From: Diplolepis rosae
Taxonomy: Eukaryota > Arthropoda > Insecta > Hymenoptera > Diplolepididae
Assembly: GCA_030998225.1 (NCBI GenBank)
Contig: JAPYXD010000686.1
Span: forward strand, 372,001-436,000
DNA length: 64,000 bases
Direction: 5' to 3'
The first letter of the stretch is position 1, and each line of letters begins with the position of its first letter. The position numbers were made by a program, and so were the translations under genes. Shown piece by piece: positions 55,972 through 64,000 of this stretch. A model generated the notes under the pieces. That model was given only the letters and a program-made list of their open reading frames with translations, was not told the DNA's origin and did no database searches.

Positions 55972-58900
55972 TTATGTCACATTGACTAGTCTACTGGGAT
56001 AAGCTTTGTGGCATGGTATAAACCTATTGAATTTTTTTTTGTTATCTGTTTTTATCTTAAAGATCGAGTCCGATATTTTTTTCTCTATCTTGAAGGGACC
56101 GACTCTAATCTCGTCCAATTTTCGTCTGTTCAGTTTGTTTTTATTTTCCACGTACACATTGTCGCCCTCTTTGAATTTATAATCTATTCTATTTTTATCA
56201 TACAGAGATTTGTTATACTCGTGTGATTTACGAGTTCTGAGTAGCGCAAGGTTTCTGTCTTCTTCCAAATTTATTTTGTTGTTTTTTTTTAATTCTGGTG
56301 GCAATAGATCTGTGGATTTTCCATTCAGCAAATATTCGGGTGAAAAACCTGTAACTGAATGGTCCGTTTCGTTATATTTTTTTTTGCATTCTTCTGCTAT
56401 TGTGGCCCATGATTTTTTTCTTGTGTTTTTATTTAATGTGCATCTTATTTTGTTGACTAATGTTTGGTTTAATCTCTCGTTCAACCCGTTTGAAAACGGT
56501 GCGTCTACGGCTGTGAAAATCAGTTGTATTTTTCTTGTTTTAAGATAGTTTTTTAGCTCTTTGGAATTTATTCCGGGATATTGGTCCGAGAGTATTGTTT
56601 CTATTTCGTCTTCCTCTGGTATTTTTTTAATTAATTTTATAAAATCAGATGCGTTTTGATTTTTGGAGCATAAAATATAGGCGTATCTAGTAAAGTGATC
56701 TTCTAGTAGGTGTAAATACCTTTTCGTCGATCTTTGTCCACCAAATCCACCGATGGTATCTAATGACATTATTTGGAAAGGCCTCTCTGCTGGTCCTAGG
56801 TGTGACATAAGTCCGTATTTTCTGTTTAGTCTTGTTTTGTTTTTAATACAAATTTCGCAATTTTTACATATACGTTGTATGTTTTTGGCCAAATTTGGTG
56901 CGGTGTAAAATGGTTTTATTTTGAGTGTAGTCTGGTTAATTCCAGTGTGACAGAATTTTTCATGGATGCGTTTTATCAAGGTTTTGCTGTATTCTTCACT
57001 CAGCACAATTTTCCTCTTGTTTTTTAATTTTCGGTAATAAATTTCGTCTTCTACTATGAAATTTTGTGTATTTTCCGTTATTTGTTTATTTAGTTTTTGG
57101 TCGTCTATTATTTCTTGCATGGTAATATTATTTACTGTTTTTAAAACATCTTCTGAATTTTCATCTGGTTCTAAGATCGTATTTATACTAAAGAAGTCTT
57201 CTTCTTAATTATTTTTTCCGGGATTATATTTAATCGTACAGTTATATTGAGATATATAGTGTATCATATCTCCTAACTCATCATCTGTTCTATTTTTCAC
57301 ATTTAAGTTCTCCAAAGGTCTATGGTCAGAGTATATTGTAAAGAAATTTCCGATTAACCAATATTGCCAGAATTTTATACTTTCTTTAATGGCTAGACAT
57401 TCTAGGAAAATTGCCTTTTTCTTCTTTTGTGTTTCGTTTAATTTTCTTGAAAAGTATGCAACCGGTTTTATTGTTCCATCCGCTTGAGGTTGTTTTAGCA
57501 CTGCTCCAAGGCCCTTAATGCTTGCGTCTGTGTATATGAAGATATCTGATTTTGGATTAAATATAGCTAGGATTGGTCCTGAACACAAAATCTCTTTTAT
57601 TTTTTTGAATGCAGCTATGCAGTCAGTTGACCAATAGAATTTCACATTCTTTCTGAGCAAGTTGTGTAAAGGATCAAGAATTTGTGTGATTTTTGGCACA
57701 TATTTTCTTTCAAAATTTATTTTTCCTAGAAACTGTCTTACCTGTTTTCTGTTTTTTGGTGTATTGGAATCTTTTATTGCTTTTAAATTATCTTTTAAGT
57801 GGCGTGATTGTGTTATTTTTTATTAGGTGGCCTAAATATTTTACTTCGTTTCTTGCAAATTTGCATTTCGTAAATTTTAGTTTTAATCCCTCTTCTTTTA
57901 TTGCGTCTAGGAGCAATCTAATCTGGTTTAAGTGTTCTTCAAATGTCTTTGAAAAGATCATTATATCATCTATGTAATTTACACAGAAACCAGATAAATT
58001 ATATTTTTTTATTATATTTACCAAGATTCTTTGAAAGATCGCTGGTGACGTCTTTAAACCGAAGGGAAGACATGTCCACTGGTAGTGGCCTTCTTGGGTT
58101 ACAAATCCCGTTTTTTGTCTGTCTCTGATTCTCAAGGGAATGGACCAAAAAGCTGAGTTTACGTCCAATGTTGTGAAATATTTGCAATTTATTGTTTTTA
58201 CCATTAAGTCTTCTATTAACGGGAATGGATGGGATTGAGGAACAATTATCTTGTTTAACTCTCTAAAGTCTACACACAACCTGTTCTTTTTATTTTCTTC
58301 TTTTTTGAAGGCCAGTGTGACTGGTGCCGCAAAGAGGCTATATGAGTCTTCAACCAGGCCGTGTTTTAAAAGTTGTGATACTTGTTCTTCTATTTCTTTC
58401 CTGTCATTTATTGAACATCTATATGGTCTTTTAGAACAATATTTATCAATTTGTAAGTCGATAAATGCTTCGTAATTTTTTACCTTACCAACGTCATATT
58501 TATCTATAGCAAAAATATCTTTATAATTATTTACTAAAATTTGTATCTTTTCTTTTCTATTTTCACTTAAGTGATCTAAATCTATCTTGAATTCATTTGT
58601 TTTTATAAATTCATTAAAGTTTATTTCATATCTATCGTCAATCTTCAAATCGACTTTAGTATTTTCATTTTTACCTTTTATATCTGAGTTTTTGTTTTCC
58701 TTTAAATTCATTGTTTCATCAATTTTTTCTTTTGCATTTTGAAATTGGATGTTTAAATTCTCATCATGAGTCAACCCAAATCTCTCTACACTCTCTAGGC
58801 CTAAGATGAGATCAAAATTAAAGTTTTCATTATCGTATACAAAGGCATTTAAAATTCCTTTTATGCCATGTATTTCTGCATTTACTTTTATAAAACCATA

Positions 58901-59050
58901 GCTTCTGCCCCACCCACTAATTGTTTTTAGGTGATAGTTTTTTTTACTTTTTATAAGTTCTTTATTTAGTAATCTTGCATTTATTACTGTTATTCTCGAA
59001 CCTGGGTCATAAAGTCCTCTCACCTCCAGTCTCTTCTAATTTTACTTTCA
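55972..59050 (-). pseudogene. Element D pol (protease-RT-RNase H-integrase)
   Basis: Pol is entered in the -1 frame after gag. A one-base lesion near 59012 precedes protease (GLYDPGSRITVI). RT: LCVDFRELNKIIVPQSHPFP, TLDVNSAFWSIPL, LPFGLKTSPAIFQ and FCVNYIDDIMIFS with both Asp intact. One extra A near 57790 shifts the frame. RNase H: FIYTDASIKGLGAVL, KAIFLECLAIKESIKFW, YSDHRPLENL. A TAA at 57205-57207 follows YNPGKNN. Integrase: HEKFCHTG ... CKNCEIC finger, SLDTIGGF, ILSDQYPGINS, PFSNGLNERLNQ, and a basic C-terminus ending RLVNVT at 55972. All active-site residues are present; three lesions spoil the polyprotein. Confidence 0.85.
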
Positions 59051-59071
59051 TTTCAATTAGTGGGGGGATTT

Positions 59072-60115
59072 CTAGTTTTTTGGATCTTCTTCTGATAGTT
59101 CTACGTTTAACAGTGTGTTTATTAATTCATTATTTTCTTGTTTTTCATTTTTGTACCAACACATACTTTCAGAGTGAAATCTATTCTTTTTTCCTTTTGA
59201 TTCACATGTTTTACATGGAGTTTTTTCTTTTATACCTCCTGGCTTTTGTAATTTTGATTTATTATCTACTGGTGTATTTTTACTACTATTGTTTTCTTTT
59301 ATTAGGTGTTCTAGTCCTCTTAATTTATTGAAGAGGTCATCAACCTCCTTTAATTTTTCTCTATCTATTTTATCTGTAACGAAATTTGGTAAGCCGACAC
59401 TAATCATGTCTATAAGTAGTGATTTATTAATTGAACTATTTATTTCTAGCAGTAATCTTTCTTTTTTTAATGCATAGTCTAATATTGACCCCTTTAAATA
59501 TTTGAAATTCAATGCATACTTTATGGGCGACCAACCTTTATCAGCATATGTTTCTTTCAAACTTTGTACCCATATGGACCAATCTGATTCCACCGTGTTT
59601 TTTATCAGCATTGACAGGTACCAGTCTTTGCAAGAGTCGTCCAACAGTAACCTTAGCATCTCAATTTTCTCTATATCTGTGTCTAACTCCAAACGTTCAC
59701 ATTCTTTTCCAAAAATATCTAGCCACTGTGTAACATTCGTCGTTGATTTTGAAAATTTTTCTTTTGAGAATCTTTCCGCTAGTTTTAGTTTATTATGTTT
59801 TTTTTTTTGTATGATCAGAGTTTGTTGTAGACTTCTTTTTCTTCTTTTTCTATTTTTTTCCAGAAGAAAACCATTAAATTGCATATTTCCGTCGTCATAA
59901 TAAATTTTTGTTATATCAGAGGTTAAGTTTATCCACACTTCTCTTCTTTCATGTCTTTTTTTTATTGAATTTTTTACCATCTCGAATGTATCTCGCATGA
60001 TGTAAGAATTGTTTTCTGTATCTGTGATTGATAATAAGCCATAAATGTTTGATTTGTTATCCTCTGGTTTAGGTATTACTGCAAATTCAAATTTTAGTTT
60101 TTCCATTTTCCACAA
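59072..60115 (-). CDS. Element D gag
   Basis: 347 codons, intact. The first third is basic (EKNRKRRKRSLQQTL). The middle resembles a retrotransposon capsid (TQWLDIFGKECERLELD, LRLLLDDSCKDWYLSML). Near the C-terminus a single unusual knuckle, CKTCESKGKKNRFHSESMC, has spacing C-x2-C-x9-H-x4-C instead of the usual CCHC 2-4-4. The frame ends DPKN-stop at 59072, directly behind a slip heptamer. The ATG chosen is the first in the frame, 19 bases from the end of the LTR-proximal leader, so the leader is very short. Gag forms particles and carries element RNA. Confidence 0.8.
   Translation of the reverse strand: MWKMEKLKFEFAVIPKPEDNKSNIYGLLSITDTENNSYIMRDTFEMVKNSIKKRHERREVWINLTSDITKIYYDDGNMQFNGFLLEKNRKRRKRSLQQTLIIQKKKHNKLKLAERFSKEKFSKSTTNVTQWLDIFGKECERLELDTDIEKIEMLRLLLDDSCKDWYLSMLIKNTVESDWSIWVQSLKETYADKGWSPIKYALNFKYLKGSILDYALKKERLLLEINSSINKSLLIDMISVGLPNFVTDKIDREKLKEVDDLFNKLRGLEHLIKENNSSKNTPVDNKSKLQKPGGIKEKTPCKTCESKGKKNRFHSESMCWYKNEKQENNELINTLLNVELSEEDPKN
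59075..59081 (-). promoter_or_regulatory. Putative -1 frameshift slip site
   Basis: A AAA AAC on the minus strand, in the correct phase relative to gag (CCA AAA AAC), with the gag TAG (59072-59074) next. Slipping back one base opens LEIPPLIEMKVKLEE, which leads towards protease. No stimulatory hairpin was worked out. Confidence 0.65.
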
Positions 60116-60134
60116 AATTGTTGATTGTTGATTT

Positions 60135-60544
60135 ATAAGGATGGTAAATAATCGGTGGAAGCAACACGATTAGATTCGTCTAAAATAAAGAGTTTTATTA
60201 GTTTACTTACATAATTACACTATTTACAAAGTGAGCACGTTTTGTACTAACCTAAAATAAAGAGAATCAACAATCAAAGCTATTGCTTCACGGATCTCTT
60301 TAGCACCTTAAAAGATTTAACACTCTTGATTATTATTTTCGACTAGTTTTTTTATATCATAAGATTATTTCACAAACTTTTATTAATCATAAACTTAGTA
60401 AATCATTTTATCTCTCGAGTCAAAGCTCGTGTAGGATTTCCTCTCTACTCTCCTCTCTTCATAAGTCTCGTGTTCTCTAGGAGCTGTTATCGTCACGAGG
60501 TGGTCACTTACTCGTAGCCTAGGTTCATGCGCACAAAGCTTACA
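60135..60544 (-). repeat. 5' LTR of D
   Basis: 410 bp, minus strand TGTAAGCTTTGTGCGC...CCATCCTTAT. It differs from the other LTR by G/A at the sixth base from its start. Confidence 0.9.
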
Positions 60545-61689
60545 TAGATTTTGGCTTATTTTACTAGTTTAAGCGGTACACAATATCATATCCAAAAGCG
60601 TTAAATGAAATCTACATTTTTTAACAAGTTCTTAATAAACGAATTTTAATTCATTGTTTTGTTTCAATGGTAATATCTCGGTAACTAATTAAGATATGTC
60701 GCTAATTTTCTAAATGTACATAGAAAAATGATTAATGAACACAACTATATTGTTTGTTTGTGAATCGAACATAATGATTTTCTGAAAATTTAAAAAAAAA
60801 TCACATATTCAATTCATAAAAATAGTACATCATATTCAGAATTGGGCTGAAGGATCTATTCAGAAATTCTGTCTGAGTAAAAAGCACCAATTAAAAATAA
60901 ATGAGCGCATTTTACAAAACTGTTATTTTATTAGTTTTAATAAAACTTGATTATACCTTGATTGATACTTTTTATTCGATGCTTGACACAGGCGAAACGA
61001 TTGATCCAGCAGATTCTAACTTAGAACCAAAAACCAAAAATTATTTTCATTTACAAGTTCTCAACGTTTGACTCGTGTTTGTTTCACTGTACCGATGCGA
61101 CAGAACCGGTCAGCTGATCGCTTAAAAGCCATGTGCGATTTTTGTAGCCTATCTGTATAACAAGCCACATACAAATTTTGGGCTTTTCTGTAATGTTTTC
61201 AGCGTTGCCCTGGCACCATCAACATGTCAAAATATTCTTGAAAATCGTTCATTTTTGCGTTCCGATGTACTCACATTAGAAGGTGATACGTGACTAACTG
61301 ATATGTTGACAGAAAATGCTTACTTTCTGCCGATGTTAACAATACCCTATCGATGTGTATTATCATAGGTATCTTACGATATGAAAAGAAATAAAAATAA
61401 GTTTTAGACTATTTTCATAATTTGCGTGACTAGAATGATCTTGTGTTGTAGGTCGCTGAATTCGTCTTAAAATCGGTAATAATTTCATTGAAAAATATAC
61501 ATGGTTCTATTTAAAAAAGTGGAGTTGAACTTGACGTAGCTTCAGTGCCTCCACCGATGAAAAAATAGGGTGGTCAAGTATGACGGTCTTTTTGAATACT
61601 GAAAATTTGTCTGAAACATTTTTGGATAAGATCAATAGTTTGAGTGCTATCGATCTGTAACACTTTATGTGCCTAACCCTGTATATCAT
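60545..61689. other. Older relic DNA without assignable gene
   Basis: Continues the element interrupted by D for an unknown distance, then AT-rich DNA. A short 60-codon minus frame at 61507-61689 adjoins the mariner relic. No domain recognised. Confidence 0.35.
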
Positions 61690-62095
61690 GCTTTATCTTT
61701 TGAGCCTATCCATGAATCGACCCAATTTTTGGTATTTTCATATGGTGTGAATTGCTGCTCAGACAGGCCATGCGTCATAGATCGAAATAAGTCGAAATCC
61801 GAAGGAGAAATGTCTGGTGAATACGGCGGGTAGGGTAAAACTTCTCACTTGAGTGTTTCTAAATAGGTTTTGACCAGCACCGCAACATGTGGACGAGCAT
61901 TATCATGCAGAAGAATAACTTTTTCATGTCTGGGGTAGTGGTGGGCACGCTTTTCCTTGAGTGCTCGACTCAATTTCATCAATTGTGTTCGGTACACAGA
62001 CTGTTTCGTTCGGTTTGAGCAACTCATAATACATGACACCAAGCTGATCCCACCAGATACACAACAAGTGATTTTTTCATGGATATTTGATTTCC
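61690..62095 (-). pseudogene. Mariner transposase C-terminal relic
   Basis: Reading minus strand in two frames: CIWWDQLGVMYYELLKPNET (62065-62005), then after a frameshift SRALKEKRAHHYPRHEK, VILLHDNARPHVAVLVKTYL with the second Asp, a TGA, then PYSPDISPSDFDLFRSM with the third Asp and NWVDSWIGSKDK. The N-terminal half and the first catalytic Asp are missing. It is joined at its 5' side to gypsy RNase H sequence. Confidence 0.75.
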
Positions 62096-63990
62096 GTCGT
62101 CGAGTTGTTACGCTCAGCCTCGGACAATATCCGACTCTCGTACGCGATTGCGCGTTGCTGACCATCTTGTGTCTGAATGACGACCACACCCAGCCCCGAC
62201 TCGCTCGAATAGTCTGTACGCAGAATGGCAATCCGAAAATAGGGTATGCCAACACAGGTGAAGATACTAAAGCGTTTTTGAGGGTTACGAACGCCCTTCC
62301 CTGATCGTGGTCGATTAACTGATCAGAAATTTTAACGGACTCCTCGCACACTCTAGGCCACATTCGATGATTTTTCTGCTCAATCAGCGGGTACCCCTGA
62401 GTGTCGATAATATGTTCGACAACCTTGCTGGAGGCAATTTCTCAGGCTGGGGCGGAATAAGCCGATTAAGGAAGACCTGAAGTTGACGCTTCTCCGTATC
62501 CGTAATCAATGCGATACCCCTACAAGTATCGAGGTCATCACTGAATTTAGAATCAAAGGCAAACTTAATGATTGGGTTATCCGCCAGTTACAGTTGCCTG
62601 CCTTTAGAATAAATGACCAGACTGAATTTCGTTACGAAATCCATGTCCAATAAACAAGAGTTATTTAACCCGTGCAATATAAGAATCGTCATTGCGTGAG
62701 TGATACCACCAAGTGCCCCTAGTGTTCTGAGATGACTGAAAGTGAATTAATTTGTATCTCAGAAGCAAGATACTTCCCGAGATCTGTGATAAATCAAGGT
62801 TCGATTGATTATAATTGTCGAGAATCAATGAGGGGTCAGTATCGTGAGTCAAATCAGGGTCGAAGAAGGTTTTCGTCCTAATAGAATTTACGTAGTCCTT
62901 CTAAATCTGTGCCTCTACTAGGCACAGCTCGCTTGTCCCTATCATTTCACGGCCTAAAGTCCCTATTATGACCGACTTGATTGATTCCATGGTAATTACT
63001 ATCGCTGGTCTTCCTAGAACGCGACTTTATGTCATCCAGTTTTTTAATGATTTAAGATACCTACTGAAACAGTTTCGAACATTCTCTCGACGGTAGTCGC
63101 TAGGGTAGTTGACTGATTGTAGACGCCAAATTTGTTTCTGATAGAGCTTGGCCTTTTATCACCCGAATATGTGCCAGTGCCAGCCTCGTTATCGACATGG
63201 CTAATCGAGGAACTAGGGTCCCACGCGATCTTACGCTCCCGCAATAGTGACGAGTGTGCGCCACGCTGGTAGTGAGCATAGAACTCACTTCCAGTGGTGT
63301 CGAACGGTGAAGGTGGCTCAATATCGCCTGAAGCGTAAATCCTGTCTAATGTAACTGCACTTCGTATATTTAATTTCATCGAGTGGCATAGTGAGTGACC
63401 ACTCAATCGATAATAATTCACTAGACGGGGAGGTGCATCTACCCCCAGACCTCTCTCAATTTGAGCCTGGCGATCCACCTGAACTACGGTAGGCGGGTTA
63501 GCCGGCCGTCTGAGTGAGGGTTGGAAGAGAGTTCCGGAGTTCTGGCTGCCGAGTTAGAAGGTATATGGCAATGTTCGTCCATGCTATCCTGAATATTACG
63601 TTTTCTGTGACTATCACAATTTCACGGACCGTATGGAATAACTCCACTTTAGTCACGTCAGAGTGCAGAAAGACTGTGCCTAATCTGCCCAGAATTGAAG
63701 TATCGTTTTTTAATGGTGAGTGGTTCCTAAAGAACGTTTTTAATCCCTCATCTCCCGGTGGAGTCTTACACTCTTTATTCCCCATATTTTTTCTGTTTTC
63801 CATTAGTACTTTTACCAGCGCATCGTGCGTAGAAGAGCGGGTTGGACTCATTCGGAACGGGTATATCCTCAGATCGCAGCTCTATCTCAGTTCCCTGTCA
63901 CTTCCCCGAGGCACAACCTCGGCTTGGTCAGTCCCGGAATACTCCGCTCACATACTCGCTGACTCATCCCCAGCGTCGCTGCCTGGGGCA
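62096..63990 (-). pseudogene. Old gypsy relic (gag/protease to RNase H)
   Basis: Heavily decayed. Near 62300-62200 the minus strand reads ATLKNALVSSPVLAYP-like RNase H start (seen as VTLKNALVSSPVLAYPIFG and LPFCVQT). Just upstream is an RT N-terminal stretch (VEHIIDTQGYPLIEQKNHR) directly joined, so the RT palm is deleted. Upstream to 63990 are fragments of gag/protease coding in all three frames (for example ESIKSVIIGTLGREM near 62960), plus 117- and 144-codon frames at 63498-63851 and 63044-63478 without a safe domain. GC content is higher than in the neighbours, typical of this old family. The window ends inside it. Confidence 0.5.
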
Positions 63991-64000
63991 TAGATTCTTC

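Larger units (their letters stand above)
55528..60544 (-). mobile_element. Ty3/gypsy element D, young insertion
   Basis: 5,017 bp, minus strand, with two 410-bp LTRs and the 5-bp duplication TAGAT (55523-55527 and 60545-60549). It encodes gag and pol with protease, RT, RNase H and integrase in that order, no envelope. The LTR pair differs at one base that I can see, so it is the most recent LTR insertion in the window, although pol already carries two frame lesions and one stop. It lies within an older gypsy relic. Confidence 0.9.

Noticed and set aside
63514..63993. 159-codon plus-strand frame at the window end
   Set aside because: Antisense to old gypsy sequence; no domain.
1..64000. CRISPR arrays, tRNA or rRNA genes, bacterial operons
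   Set aside because: No regularly spaced direct repeats, cloverleaf or ribosomal sequence seen; the content is eukaryotic.

Overview
The window is AT-rich eukaryotic nuclear DNA, most likely from an insect genome. A hymenopteran is plausible but unproven. The evidence is the repertoire: Tc1/mariner, hAT, pogo-like, R1-clade LINE, Penelope-like and several Ty3/gypsy elements, nested in one another. There is no rRNA, tRNA, CRISPR array or bacterial operon, and I can defend no intact single-copy host gene. Almost every long reading frame belongs to a mobile element, and nearly all are broken.

Layout, left third. At 0.57-2.2 kb is an inverted-repeat element containing an internally deleted Tc1-like copy (1329-2018). 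At 3.1-4.0 kb is a degenerate tandem repeat ending in an ACAG microsatellite. At 4466-13818 is a 9.35-kb hAT element bounded by the 8-bp duplication TTCTCGAG. It has a BED-finger/hAT transposase with all catalytic landmarks and one internal stop, flanked by two ~2.96-kb, almost identical inverted arms, which is very unusual for hAT. At 14.9-18.2 kb is a minus-strand R1-clade LINE that lacks most of its endonuclease and the RT FADD segment; a second 331-bp tail copy lies at 19.2-19.5 kb. At 21.1-22.6 kb are two direct copies of a ~420-bp repeat with a hammerhead-like core (Penelope terminal-repeat type), followed by a decayed THAP zinc finger.

Middle. 25,523-47,420 is one Ty3/gypsy element on the minus strand (element A, TSD GTAT). 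It is split by a second, related plus-strand gypsy (element B, 31,753-42,239) and by a Penelope-derived inverted pair (43,016-44,531) carrying a GIY-YIG endonuclease fragment and two hammerhead motifs. A also contains a truncated LTR of a third family; a complete solo LTR of that family follows at 47,739-48,805. Pol of A and B carries two AT-hook motifs and, in B, a macro-domain-like segment between RNase H and integrase.

Right part. 49-55 kb holds a diverged end of the hAT family, a pogo-like non-autonomous element (49,978-52,927) with spliced relict exons and a mariner relic, foldback MITEs, and a mariner with perfect 25-bp inverted repeats. 55,528-60,544 is a young gypsy element (D) with 410-bp LTRs that I read as differing at one base, TSD TAGAT, and a classical A AAA AAC slip site at the gag stop. 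It sits in the remains of an older gypsy; further old gypsy and mariner debris fills 61.7-64 kb.

Functionally this is a transposon graveyard with a few recent arrivals. Coordinates of ends and target duplications were read by eye from the sequence; family names rest on recognised motifs, not on a search.
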